DNA of 64,000 nucleotides from contig NC_060026.1 of the NCBI RefSeq assembly GCF_021134715.1, positions 3,162,001-3,226,000 on the forward strand, in the 5' to 3' direction. Positions within the stretch are counted from its first letter, which is position 1. Every line of letters starts with the position of its first letter. The notes under the pieces were generated by a model. It had not been told where the DNA came from. It was given only the letters and a program-made list of their open reading frames with translations, and did no database searches. Position numbers and translations under genes: made by a program. The stretch is from Daphnia pulex (Eukaryota > Arthropoda > Branchiopoda > Diplostraca > Daphniidae). This document shows positions 47,914-61,700 of this stretch, in pieces.

Positions 47914-50676
47914 ATGTCGGAGGTATTATATCGTCAATTTCTTCGTCAAATTCGGAAGCTGTTAACCAGAAAGCAACCAACTACGCTTCTTTTTTCAGTC
48001 ATGAACAGGAATGAAAAAATATTTCAATTCTTATGTGACTGCCTCGATGCAACTTTCGACCAATCAGACGTTTTACGAGCGATGACGATCAGCTTTTTAT
48101 CAGAACATACTACTGAAAATTTTATTTTCACATTAAAAGTCTTTCGTCACCAAAGTATTGATGTTTTTCAACGATTTATTGGATACTATTACTCTGACTT
48201 GCAGGATATTGACGGAAAACCCCATGTAGAAACCTTGATCGAAAAAATGTTTCGTGGATTTCCTATCACTGACATGGAGGATTCGAATTGGAATGCAAAA
48301 GAACAACAAATCATGATAGAATGTTTACTGGATTTAATGGATAAAAAACAAAGGGCTGTTTGCAGTGTTTTCCAACCGTGGAAAGAATATTATGTGGAAC
48401 CCCTTTTAGCCCTGCTAATATTGAACGAAAACTACGAAAATTACCTAATCAAATTTTTAAAGATTTTATCACAGACGACTGCATATTCAAACGACTCTAC
48501 AATGTTGGCGACCTTCATCAAAAACGTTTGCTCGTCTGTTGTAGGAAAAATTCGACAAGGAAGAGGAAGACGTCTTTTGAAGATATTATACAGAGAACGA
48601 GAGAGTCTGGCAAATAAAGTATTCGGTCTATTATTCTCAATGGAGCCTGAAAACTTTCAAAATCATTTTCGACCTTGTTCACTGGAAACGAGTGATATTT
48701 TCAAAACAAATGAAATCCTACATTTTTTGTTAGTACGGGATTTGTTTGGTATTACTCCTCTTCACCGAGCAGCCTTCAACAACGAAATTGATACAATCGA
48801 GAAAATACTATTACTAGTTCAGGAAAATTTGACACGTAGAGATGATAGGTACAAAACAATGGCGAGCAAGTGGTGAATGTCATGTGCTACGATGAGAACG
48901 GTTTCACCCCATTCTACGTGACCGCTGCACGTGGAAACGAAATTGTTTATCGAAAAATGCTACTCTTTTTAAAAAAATTTTACGAGAAGCAAAATACATC
49001 TGCCACACTTGAAAACATATTGACTGCCACAAATGGATTTGTCCATCATGCTCTTTCAGACACCATGGAATCAGAAAACCTTGAAATGTTTCAAGTGATT
49101 CTGAGTTCTGTCAAGGATGTTTTGGGGCAAAACACTCAAATGTTAAATTTACTCAAATCAGACTCCCGGGACAACAAAAGTAAAAATCGGTATGACATTT
49201 GCGAATATTGGAGTAGCACAATGTTTGGGGTTGCATGCCGTTACAAGGATTTGTTTCAAACACTGCATGGCCAAAATTGTAGTCAAGCAGAAAGATAATA
49301 GTAGTGAGGCTTACCGGGATTGGAATGACTTGGTTTTCCACCTCATCGACTCAGAAGGATTTGATCGTTTCACACTTATATATGTCAGCTCCGAAATTCT
49401 CCAAGGAATGCTGTCGCAGAAGGGCTCCAACGAATGGACGAAACGTCTTTTAGACTTGGGAATTTTGAGAGGGTTCGAAGCGTTGTCAAGTCGTCTTATT
49501 AGGAACTTTAATGAAGATCAATTAAAAGAGCTGATTACGATGTTGACAACCCATTCCATTTCAGATAAATATGGCTGCTATTGGTGTAAGTTAACTGAAT
49601 TACTTCCCTTATTCAAACATTTTAATGAGAATGATGCAATTTCAACATTTTTGAAATACGTGTCGGAGAAACTCGGTGAAAGTTTCGTCTACAAATTGGT
49701 GACTCACGACGATGTTACGATTCCCTCAAAGGCGCTGGTAAATTTTTTATTATCTCATTTGTCCAAGGAAAGACAGGAAGAGGCGAAACAAAATTGGAAG
49801 ATAAATTCACCTGCAAAAATCGACGACATCTTCTTTACTCCGACATCGAAGATTTTCTGGCTCAACGTTAGTCCAAAAATCAGATATTTAGAAGACATCA
49901 TATGGTATTATTTAGACCACGGTAACAATGCTCAACTTAAGGACTTCATCAAAACCGTTACGTAGCGCAGTATGTGGAGTTACGTATTTGAAAACGACCT
50001 AGTAACGAAAAAAATAATAAAACACGTGTCGGAGAAAACGGAAATTTTTGGCGTTGATGCCGCTAAAACACTTTTATTTCATGTCGACGGAGACCTACGC
50101 TATCTAAACGCTATATGGTGGAAGAAAGATGTTGACGAATTGTTAGCTCAAATACCAGAAGTGGTCCAACAAGGAATTCGGCAACATATTCAAGAACATG
50201 CATTTGGATTAATCGAAGAGCTATTTAAAAATCCCAGCTGGTTGATTCCGAGTGATCAGTCAGAAACAATATTGAATACACTAACTTTTGTGGTCAATTA
50301 CAGCAATGAAAATCAACTCCAACAGTTTATCCAACATATTACGGCCTTACATGACTCAGAGAAAATGCATAGCATTTGGTATGGGCTATTTCGTTATGAG
50401 GTCGAGGAAGACTACATCAGAATGATGGACAAGTTTTTAAAAAGTGTCTTTGAGAAATTAGGTTCTAGCGCGGTGAAAAAGCTGTTACTTCATGTTGATG
50501 AAGGTAAAAAAGTTGATGATAATTTTATATATTCGTTTGCGTTGCATGGAGGAGAGAAAACTGTAAAAACCATGCTCTCCCATTTAGACGATAACCACCG
50601 TGAAAAAGTTCAGCGAAAAGTAAATAAATATTTGGAAAATTTTCACATTCCACCAAAGAGAAGGAAAAAGTAAGCG
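47914..50676 (+). pseudogene. Decayed C-terminal copy of the NACHT gene
   Basis: Colinear with the intact NACHT protein from about residue 1295 (LYRQFLRQ against LYRQSLRQ; IFQFLCDCLDATFD against IFNFLCDCLDATFD) to its end. The nuclease-like and NACHT parts are absent. The ankyrin-like element (ITPLHRAAFNNE, FTPFYVTAARGNE) and helical tail are kept. The frame shifts near 48862 (the SKW-stop frame against EQVVNVM), shifts again near 49264, and hits an in-frame stop at 49963 next to a small deletion. Protein similarity remains easy to see throughout, so the duplication is old enough for divergence but the frame breaks are few. Parts could still be transcribed. Confidence 0.8.
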
Positions 50677-51352
50677 AGCCATCACACAGGCTCAGTTTCG
50701 TTTCTTTACTGTTGCTAACAGAAGGCTGAGAGACACCCACGGCTTTCATTCAGCCAAATTAATAAGGATTGATATCAGCTTATGTTTTTCGAAAAATGAT
50801 TATTGATTTGTGATTGTAATCCGGTGGAATCCTTGAAGAGATCAGAGTTGTAGCGGGGCACCCTGATTAATACAATAAATCTTCCTATGCATTTTTCTAA
50901 TTGTGTATAATCAATATAGCGATTAACGTCGATTCGCGTCTATGTTTCGAACCTAACAATGCCAATTGTACTTTTGTCACTTTCAAACTCTTTCACAGCA
51001 CCTCTCATAATACCCTTTTCACACTCACGACACAAACACAAAATAAGGAATATTGATTAGCTAACCAAATATAATACTGCTACTTAGGCTACTTGCTGGC
51101 TTGATGCCTACTGAAAATTAAATGCAAACTGTTTCGAGACGATATAGCCATGGTCAGATCCCAAACTAATAATCGCTGCGTTGAAGTTAAATAAGCTGAT
51201 AAAAATAAAAAATGAAAGAGAAATTTAAAATCTTACTTGATAAAATTGGCAATCCAAATCATTCTCAAAAGAGGAGTACGTAAAATTATTTCTAGGATAG
51301 AAACCATCTTTATTCGAGCTCAATGGTTTGTAGCATACAAATGCAGATGATT
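50677..51352. other. Intergenic, nothing recognised
   Basis: Spacer that includes the 3' UTR of HEATR1 on its right side. No gene is seen. Confidence 0.5.
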
Positions 51353-54300
51353 TTAGAAATATTTCTGCAGTGGTTCTCCAAGCATGTTCTCCATATTGGC
51401 GATCGTCGTCTGAGCAGCTACTTCCACTTCGTTGACATCATCTTCAAGCAATTCCGCCAAGAAGGGGATGGCTTCCGGTAATAAAGCCAAATAATCCTCT
51501 CCTAGTTTCTCGACGAGCGCCGACAACGCACTAAGCGATCCCAGTCGAACGTGAGGCGAGTTGCTTCTCGTCTTTAGCAGCAACTGGTAGTGAAGTGCCT
51601 TCCATAGGTAGTCATCGCTGGCAGCAACAGCCATCTGAGCCAGCAGTGGGACGAGGAGATCCTTGACACGTCGGTTGACGATATCTTCTTCTCCTAGCTG
51701 ATTATCGAGCTGATCCACCAAAGGCTCCATGAGAGTTTCAAATCGTTCCTTGTTGATGAAATTCTCGTTATCGTGCAAGCAAACACGGTACAGGCATCGC
51801 AGCACGTATTCGAGTAGCATCAACGTGTTCCCTTCGGCATGGGGTCCCTTGAATGGTAAGGATCCCTTCTGAGTGAAGTTGGTGTCGACAATCACCTGGG
51901 CTGCATTCCGGATAAAGTGGCCGGCAAAGACGACAAAGAGGCCCTTCAACTTTTCGGCAATCTGCATCGTGAAGTTGTAGAACGTAACGAGACGCTCTTT
52001 CCTCATATCCGTAACCCGAGTAGCCCAGTCGTACAGCTGGAAGAATAGGGGCCGGAAACTGGCCTCTGAGAGTTTAAGTACCAGGGACACTAGAGCCGAG
52101 ACGACCGGCTCTTCCGCAGCATTCATCTGTTCAATAGTTGCTTTTTGAACACTCAGGGACGATCGAGTATCTAACGCCTTGATGAAGAAGTTCGTCAAAG
52201 CGGGAAGTTGAATAGTCAACTCTTCGGAGCTCATGGCAGCAAAACTCTCAGACAGGATGGACATCAAAGGAGCAATGGAAAGTGTCGGAACAAAAGTTCC
52301 GCTTTCAATCATGGTCACCTCGGCGTATACTTGAGTGACGCTATTCACTAACGACCGAGGTACACTGGCCGTTGCTAGGGAGTGCCGAATACTTTGAAGC
52401 CGCGACTGCAATTGTGATGGTTTTTCTGTAACGGGTTGTTTGGCGGATAGGTAGCAAATCTAGGATTAAAAATCAAATCGCATTAGAAAAGGCATACTAT
52501 AAAAATGTTTTAAAATGCGGCATTACCTGTTTCAGAATGGGAGGCAGATAGGGAACAAGAAACTGGGGTAAAGTTTCGACCAGTTTGTAAACGGCCGTTA
52601 CGACGCTGAGCAATAGCAGGTCGTGACTTTCGATGCTGGAGATATCTCCTAAGCGGGAAACAATATTGGCACCGTAGCGTGGAAGATGTGGTAGAGACTG
52701 CACGCCCATATTTTGAATAAGCTCAGCCAAGCAGAGGAATGCCGACGCCAAGACAGTGGATGAAGTTGTTTTACTCGGTGAAATAGTTTCAACCACGACA
52801 TCCAAAACTGGGCGGAATGAAGAGCTGGCCGACGGCCCCATGCAGCGGCACAACAATTTGAGGGTGAAAAAAGCAGTTTGTTGATTCAGGGCTTCCTCTT
52901 CGTTCGATCCTTGTCCGCTGGCGATGGCGGTCAATGAAGGGATCAACTGCAGAAGCACCGATTGATCCTGGGTCACAGCGAAGAAGTTCGACTGGTGCTG
53001 CAATTTTGCGCTGAGGAGTTCCATGGCACGACGTCGAATCGATGGTATAGGGTGGGAAAGTAAAGTGTGCACCACGGAGATGAACATGGTGCGGGGTAGT
53101 AAACTATTAATCCTGTAAAATAGAAAAAAGAAACCGTCAGTATTACACAAAAACAACATTCAGTTAAAAATAAACAATACCGGTCAATGACGTCATAGGA
53201 ACGATGCAATAAAGCTCGCCAAAATTTCGGGTTCGGACCCTGTTCGGCCGAGGTGACTTTGAGTGGAAGATCCACTTGACGCGACACGGACTGAGTGTAC
53301 TCCAAAGCAGTTTCAACTAGTTTCTGGTAGAGTTTCTCTAATGATGGCTTCTCCGAGTCATCCAACTCCACCAGCTGGGCGACTAATCGATTAGATGAAA
53401 GGAGCGTCGAAATGAAATTGACCAGCAACAACTTGAAGTGGCACAGTTGACGAGTGCTATGAACGTCGAGACTGAAGGGTGTGCTTCCTTCCGTCATATC
53501 CTTGTCTTCGTTTCTTGTCAGTCGACGTCGTTCATCTTTCTCGACTGGCAACGATTGCAAGTACTCAATCATACGGATGCATGCGTTCAGTTGAACTTGT
53601 GGCTTGTACAAGTGACAGACATTCAGAGAGAACTCTACATCAGGAACGATTCGGTCTTTATCATCTTCTTTGACCAATCCTCTTCCCAGACGTGATCCTT
53701 GAGTGGCCATGTTCGACAGGATGAGTGTAGGTGCCAGCCACAAATAAATTTCTGGATCCAACGTCGTCAACAGCTTGTCAAAAACGGGAATTCTTCGGTG
53801 CTCTGGGACTTCCGGAAGAGCGTCAGCAAACACGTGAATGACAGTCGTCACAACTGGTTCTACTGCCGTTTTCATCGAAGCCTCGATGAGCGTTGGTATG
53901 ACGGATTCGAGGGTTTTCGCTATCACCTGGAAGCTGTAAGCATCGTCCTGACGCAAAACGGATGTACCCATGAAAGTGAATATGGCCATAATGTTGTGCA
54001 AGACGTGGCTTGGGAAAAGCTGGGCAGCCAAAGAAAGCAATAGTAAGGCCTGGTGGTGTGTCTGCGGATTGTTCGAGACACGGATGCACTGTACAATCAA
54101 TCCAGTGTTGAATTCAGAGGCTAGTTTCACGCTATCTCCTATTTAAATAAATAAGCCAGAAAGATATTAGCACATGACACAAAGAAAAGTAAAAAAAATT
54201 TACAGACCTGGAGAAAGTTTTTGACAACAGCTCAGCAGACACGAAAGGATCAACTGCTTTGAGTATTCCAATGAAACTTGCTCTTCCTCATCCAGACAAA

Positions 54301-57300
54301 TTTTCAGCAAATCAAACAGGGGAGCAATGAGCAAATGAATCTTATAAATCTCTCTCTTGACTTGCAGCATTTCCAGCACGGCCAGAATTCTGTTCCAAAG
54401 AAGACACTGGCTAGGTCTCAACGAGGGTTGGCGTGGGCGACGTCCTCTTAGTTCTTTTCCTTTTATTCCCGTCTGATAAAAAAGAAAAACGATAATTTTT
54501 CGGTTAAATGATTTTTGTTTAAAGGTGAGACGAAATTTTGTAATGATTTCTAAAATTACCGGTTCGCTGGGCTGGGACTTGAATTGAAGTTGTGTGATCA
54601 ACAATGTGGCGTCGAACGAAATTCGTTTTAATGCTCTTCGTGCTTGTCTAGCTGTAACGGTTTTGTCGGTGTTTATGATGATTTCTAATAGCTCATCAAA
54701 AATCTTCAGTTTGATGGGCTGAGAGGGCAGAGCTTTGAAAAAATCTTTGGTGATGACCTCGATGATGATATCCTGAGGGGACAGAAATACTTCCTCTCCT
54801 GTTATGATGGCATTAGTAGGTGAACGAAGTGCCTATTAAGAACGATAACATGTTAAAATTGATTATGGACATTTTCAATCTTAAAAATAACTTGTACCTT
54901 CTGAAAACAGTTCCATCCTTCATTTGTGGCGATAAGTGGAGCTGTTACGGGATTGAATCTTTCCAAAAGCATAGTCAGAACATTCGATTGAATTACTCCG
55001 AGCGGTGAGTCCATTTTGTTAATCAATTCAACAATCAGAGGCAGCAAGTTGGTCAAAATGCTTGTAGAGTTCACTTGCTCAAGGGCCTTCAACAGTCCTT
55101 GTTTAACGTAGTCGGGAACTTCTGCGGAGACGATCAAATTGAACAATGCCGTTGATGATGGTAAAGCGGCCTTTTTAGATAAATGCCTAGCCACAACGAC
55201 TTTAACTTGCTCTTCGTCAATTTTCATTTCTTCCGCTGATTCATGGAACTCTACGATAAGCGGGCCGTAGGTTTTCGTCGAGGTTGAGAAAGATGATGCA
55301 AGTACTTTGAAAATGGCCAAAGCATGCTCCCGGATGTGAGAGTTCGGTGACGTCAAGCAGCAAAGAAGTTGGGGGACGACAGACGAGTTGTATTCGATAG
55401 CCCAAGTGTTTCTGGTAGGGTCCTGTTCTAGGTATATCGCGCCCATTTTTAACGCAACTACCTTCAGCGAATCATCCGCATGCGGACTGTTCCATACGAG
55501 GCTGAGAAAGAACAGTCTGCTCTTTGTTTGTATCATTTTACCAAAAAAGGTCTGAAAGGATGTCTGGAACAGTGCGGATGAGCCTGACGTCAGTCCAAAC
55601 ACCAAGAATCGAAACAAACTCAGCAAGAACAGCATGCTGGCATCAGCAGGATCATCCGTATTGGCCAGGGCCGCCCACTGCTGTCCTACCATTTTCGGGT
55701 ATTCAATTGTAAGAGCGGAAAATACTTCCATGGCACCATAGATTAATGCGTCATGAGCTATTGATCCACCACGAGCCTGAAGAAGCATCGCGTGAATTCG
55801 CGTATTTCCTTGTTTCCCCTCTTCTTTGTATTTCCGCTTCACCTAAAGAAATAAATGAAGATTTGATGAATCCGGATAACTTTGAACAACAAATTATTAA
55901 AATACCCTAGCGCTTTCTATCATCCCAAAAAGAACGTCAACAAAACGAGTAGCCATTTTAGTGGCTTTCAATAACTCCGACTCGCCTTGGATGAGCGCAG
56001 CGACGACAAAAATAACCGGGAGAGATAGCGATGAATGTGTCGATGAATCCCTGATGCAATCCAGCATTCGTTGAAACACCTTAATGTTTAACTGTTCATT
56101 GGAAAACGGCTTGACTTGGCGCAAGGCTTCGTGCAGGCTGCTGGCGGTGAGTTCGATCTTTGGCAATTTGCTGTCATTGTTTTTCTGCTGGGAATTAATT
56201 TCTGCATGGGAAAAAAATTGTTTTCGAATGTTAATGGTGTGATTTTGAAAATTATCAAATGATACACTTACTTGTGGCAAGAACTTGAAGCATCGGAGAA
56301 TGCGTTTTTAAATCTGATGCGACGATTGCCTTCGTTAATGTCAAATCAGCAGTATTGGTGGCAAAGAGGAAAGGTAAGAGTGCCAAGAAGAGTTCAACTA
56401 ACTCATCTTCACTTAGCTTGTCGACACAAACTTTGCTGCCGAGCAGCTTGATCAGCTCAAGACGAACCTATCGAGAAGGAAAAGAAAATTATCACTTAAC
56501 CAGATCATTATTATTACATCTGCTTACTGAATTCCAGTCTTCACTGTATTGTGGTTGACCATTACCAAGAGCAGCCAGTAATATAGAAAACTGCCTATCG
56601 CTTGGAAGGATAGTGAGTAGAGTTTTTCCAAGGAGAAGTACTTCACTGACCACCTTTGCGTCGCTGTCGGTGAGTCTCTCAACAATACTGGAGACGGCAA
56701 AACTCATATTGCGTATCTGAAAAGAAAAATATATATTTCTAAAATATTGTAATGGTCATCAAAAGTCTATCATCATACCTTTTTTTGGTGTATTGCCTGA
56801 ACCACTGATCGAATAGCCTCTAGTCTGACTTGAGCTGAATTGTGATTCAATTTCAGAAAGAGTGATGTGTGTTCCACATCCCAACTTGCCCCTAACAATT
56901 TGCCTAGTTCTTCTTTGCGGACTTCATTCTCTGCATTTTCAATCATCGCTAAATGAAGAGCTTTTTCAAAATCAATTGGATATTGTTTCTCAAGACGATC
57001 AAGTACAGCAGAGATCACATTTTGGAGCTTCAGTTTTTGAGATGCTTCAATCTTGTCTATAGCTTCCAAGTATCCAATAACAAAAGATCTAAAATAAAAG
57101 AATAAATTAGCAAAACTTGGATGTTAATTCATTGATAAAAAGGCTGTATACTTGACAATAATGATTGGGTCCTTTCCGATAAAACGAACATCTTCGACCA
57201 ATTTTGTTAAAAACTGAGAAAGTTTGTTGAAGCGGAGGTCTTTAGCCGCCATTCCTAGTTCCATAACAAAACCTTGTATCACTGGCGATACAAAAGAAGA

Positions 57301-58445
57301 CACCTGATAACAAGAGGCAAGAATTCCAATCGATGGAAGGAATTCTGCATTTGATTTAAGAAATTCGATGCAGTTTCGCATGTGATTGACGTTGAAAACG
57401 CGGTCCTTTTGTTTATCCCATAACACGATAAGCAGCGTTATTGCTTCAGAAGATAAAGCAGGAATCATGCCCTACAAAAAAAAAAAACATTGTTAGTAAA
57501 ATTATTTAAAACAATAAATATTTTATTTATACCTTTAAAATGCATAGAGCCAAATCTTCAACAACTCTTTGATTCAAATTTGCTTTCCTATTCAATTGAG
57601 CGATTATCATGTAGCAGCCAGCGATAAGATCGGGAAACTTGCTCACAAGTCCATTTAGAAGAGATGGGAGGAGAATAGCTAATTGCTCTTCGCTGATTCC
57701 GTTTGACTGCTCCACCATACCAATCATTGTCGTGGTGAAAAATGCAATGTAAATGTTCAGGACGGATGGTTTTTCCGAGTGAATCGTAATGGCTTTCTCC
57801 AAATTTGCACAAATGAGTTTGATGAGTCCCAAATCTTTAGCACAACGATTCAAAAGTGTGTTTTTTGGCAAAGGAACTCCTGGTTTTTGAAGGGGACGAA
57901 GCCAGTTCCATTGACCAAACTGATTCTTCAATCCAATCAATTGAATAGCACGAACAAAAATGTTTGTGTCATGAAAAGGCAACACACACATAATAAAGGC
58001 ATTGGTGTTAAACTGATGGATGTGATAGCGATTAACAAGCCACTCCAGTGCTTTCTGTGAACTCCTCAGGGTGAAATAGGGAGATAAAAGAACTAGGAAC
58101 CTTTCAATTTCTTCATTGATTTTAGCATTAACAGCAACTGTATGGACTGACCGCTCAAACTGTTTGGAAGTAAGAGAGTACAGAGAATTACGAAACTCTC
58201 TGAACCTAATGTCCAATTTCTCCAGGTCTTCAAGACCAGACAATCCTGTATAATAAATTATGAAATCAACCATATGTTCAAATAATTTCACCGGGAATAA
58301 ACCTACCGATGTCGTAAACTGCATCTCTGTCTAAATTTGCTGCTTCAAGAGGATCAAAAAGGAGCGAAGGTTTCTTTTTGTCGAGTTTTAGGAGAGAAGT
58401 CTGAGGAGCTGCGAGCTTTCGAAGTTGACGTGATAAACTTGTCAT
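51353..58445 (-). CDS. HEATR1: HEATR1 / UTP10 (U3 snoRNP subunit)
   Basis: A large HEAT-repeat protein of the small-subunit processome, needed for rDNA transcription and early 18S rRNA processing in the nucleolus. It is split into about 13 exons on the minus strand and is roughly 2,000-2,100 residues long, matching human HEATR1 (2,144). The start at 58445 gives MTSLSRQLRKLAAPQ and then SLLFDPLEAANLDRDAVYDI, closely like human MTSLAQQLQRLALPQ...SLLFDPKEAATIDRD. A U3snoRNP10-type region lies near the N-terminus. The C-terminal BP28CT region sits in the last two exons (for example DDYLWKALHYQLLLKTRS and VRLGSLSALSALVEKLGEDY). The last residues, EDDVNEVEVAAQTTIANMEN and then MLGEPLQKYF, match the family end. 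It is divergent from FANCD2. Confidence 0.92.
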
Positions 58446-58779
58446 TTTAAATTTTCATTAATAATTTCGAACACCAAAAAAGAGCGTTAACAACCACGTG
58501 TGACAGTCCAATGCAAGAAAGAGCAGACGAAAAAAGTCGATGCTCTTTTGTTTTTTAATGTAGAGGGCGACTTCCACAGAATAGCAGGCGGGAAAGCATA
58601 AAAAAATCGGGAAAGATACGAGAAAAGTATTGCAAAACATAAGCCGACGTGCAGTTTTCCTCATGACTGTTATCTTGGTTCAGTAAATCCAATACTGCAA
58701 ACTTGATTATCACTGATATCGGTGAAAAGACTGTCCTTCATTTTGTGCATATCTGAAGTAGACAAATAGGTGGTCAAAA
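58446..58779. promoter_or_regulatory. Shared bidirectional promoter HEATR1/FANCD2
   Basis: Only 334 bp separate the two start codons, which face away from each other. No TATA box is obvious for either gene. A housekeeping-type bidirectional promoter is inferred. Confidence 0.6.
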
Positions 58780-61700
58780 ATGAATCGAAGTAATGTGGCA
58801 AGAAAAAGGGCTACGATGATGTTAGATTCTGATGATGAAGACGATGATACATTAGCATCATTACCTCCACCCAAAACCAAAAAGAGAAAGGAAAATAACA
58901 TAGAATATGTTGCTACAGGACCTGGTGATTTTATTAATGCATTAACCGAAGCTGGTTTTCATCCAAGGACTGGAAACTTACCAAACTTACTGAGTATGTC
59001 ATTTGCTGCTGCATGAACTTTTCTGACGAAACAGGACTAATTTGTTTTTATTAGGTGTCCAGCCATTTGAGTTCCAACAGAATTTGCGAGAACACCTCAT
59101 GGCTAGTGTTCACTATCCAAGAAGTGTGGAATTTTTTGTAAATGAATGTGAAACTTTTTTCAACGAAAGGAACAACTTCATAAAGGCATTGCATTTGACA
59201 GAGGTACATTTAAATATATATTTTGTTAATCCTTTTAATTTAATCCCTGCTTTCTGTTTAGAATTCATTGGGACAAGATAGCAATGCCATGTCTTTGCCT
59301 CAGGATTCTCTTGTACGAATGCTACTGCAAATGGATGAAATTCAGCCAAAGTTAATGACTGCCATATTGAAAAGATTTACTAAAGCAACTCAAGAAGAAA
59401 GACCATCAGCTACTGAAGTCAATCTTCCTTCATTGATTCTTTCACAAATTGCCTGGTTAGATCGGATTGTGGAACCGGTACATGTCGTTGACACGTTGTT
59501 GGATCTTCTGAACACATCCTCCTCGACAATAAAAAAAGAAATCATATCATGTTTACCAAGTGTGGTAGGAGACAAGGAGAATATTCGAGTCGCATTTGTT
59601 CTTTGTGGGATGCTGGACGAAACAAACAACTCACTGACGGCAGCCATTCTAGATGTCCTCGGTGATTTAAGCCTCCCCGTTAGTGAAGCTAGCGAAATTC
59701 GACTTAAAGTCGTCAAGAGATTACCAACTGTTCCACTCGAAACTGTTCCGATCCTTCTTTCATTTGTGTTCAAACGAATACAAGCGGATGAAGCTCTCAC
59801 CATCATTCAAGAAGTTGGACTGCATTTTGACAAAACCTTCAAAAAGCGCCATGAACGTATTTCCAAAGAGACTGTCACCGATTGTATTTCCCTTTCGATG
59901 GAATCGCTTCAAATTTCTATGATTGGTTCAAAATCATTGTCTGATACTTGGATAAAAGGTATGCTAAGTTTTATACATTTTCATTTAAGATTTCCGATTT
60001 TAACGTATTAATTTTTCCAGAAATTCAATCGAAAACGGATGCCAGACAACTATTTTCCGTGGATCTTCTTGTGTTAGTGATTCTGCACAAAATAACCGGA
60101 CGACGACTCGAAGTTGAGCTGTTGATTCGAAAGAAAATTCGAATGGAGACGCTAACAACAGAACTAGTGAAGGAAACATTCAAGCTTTATGATTGCGTCC
60201 TAAAGAACTACTTTGAACAACTGTGCGCAATTGCTGATAATTTGATCCTGAGTGCTGACACAATAGTGGCCCAATATGGATCAATGTTGTTTCAGGAAAT
60301 GTTTATCCATTTCGACGAGTTTTATCAGCAAGAAGTGGTACAAGCGCTGATTCAATACGTCAGTTGCTCAGGTGATCGAGCGTCATCCAATGACAGCCCT
60401 GCTAAAGCTGCTTTAATAGTTTTGCAAGAATTGGCTGAAACAAGTTGGGAACATTTGGTTCGCTTCTCAGCCTTTATTGTTTCTCTCCTTGAGTATATTG
60501 AGTATATGGCGCTCCCTCAGGTGAAACGGGTTATGGAACTCTTAGCCAAAATGGCCTATGGATTTTCAATGAATGATGAAGCGAAAACTAGGTAATATAG
60601 ATTGAAAACCTTTTTTATCTTTAACTTGGCGATAAAAATTAACTTCAATCGATTCAAATTACAGGTTAGCCTCATTCAGCGCCGCCATCCAAAGCGAACT
60701 TTTAATGATTATCAAGAAGCAGCTAGCGGGGAAACAAGTAGAATATCAAAGAATGGGAGTCCTGGGTTCCGTTGCCCTTATTCACGTTTTGGCAAACCCA
60801 GAACTCATTGGCGAAATTAGTGGAGATGGCCAGGCGAGACAATCAACCTCGTCATTAACCATTAATGATTCAGGCCGCAACGGTGTGCTTCAAAGTGATC
60901 AACGCCTGTTGCAAGCCAAAGCCATCATCGACATAGTGAATGCCTCCACAAAGCGAATCCCTGAAGTTTTTGCTCTCTTCATGGACGAAATGGCCAGCAC
61001 TTCGTTGATGCACGACATCCATCCTTCCCTTCATAGCTACATCTATGACGGCGTGTCCCTTGAGTTTCAGGTATTATCCGGCATTAATAACGATGCATTT
61101 AAAAGCTAGTTTTTAAAGCCAATTTTTGTTTTTATTCAGGAAAACTTTGTAGTGAACGAGAAGGAGCAGAAGATCGATATCTTTCACATTCCACTGTCTC
61201 TACTGCATGGTTTAGACACCGTTGAGGAAGATTCATCGGAAGACGGGTTGGTGTTTTTGAACATCGCTCCCATAGCGATTAAAGAACAAATTCGCAGGGA
61301 TAAACGAGATCGAGAGAGCGCTAATGAGCCTACGCTTACCACGTTGATGTCTCATTTTAGACTTCTCCGAAACACCATCGATTCTTATGAGGAGGTTCGT
61401 AGTTTTTAATTCAAAAATCAAAATCTCTTATTGATTTTTTTCTTTGTTTTCATCAGGTAAGTCTGGAAGAAATTGATGCTCTAGTGGGATGTGCCGTCTG
61501 TCTTCCGGTGGATGAAGTAATGGACCATTTCAACACCATGCCTCAATCTGACAAGGACGTCGTTTGTCGTTGCTACTTTTTCGGCATCAATTGGTTCATC
61601 GAAGTCATCAACACTTTTGCCCGCTCGAAAAATATGCGTGCTAAAGTGATCCATCGTCTGCAAGACGTCGTAGAACTCAAAGGGAAATTCTACCGAGCTC

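Noticed and set aside
53438-54043. Open frames antisense to HEATR1
   Set aside because: Overlap well-supported HEATR1 exons; no domain.
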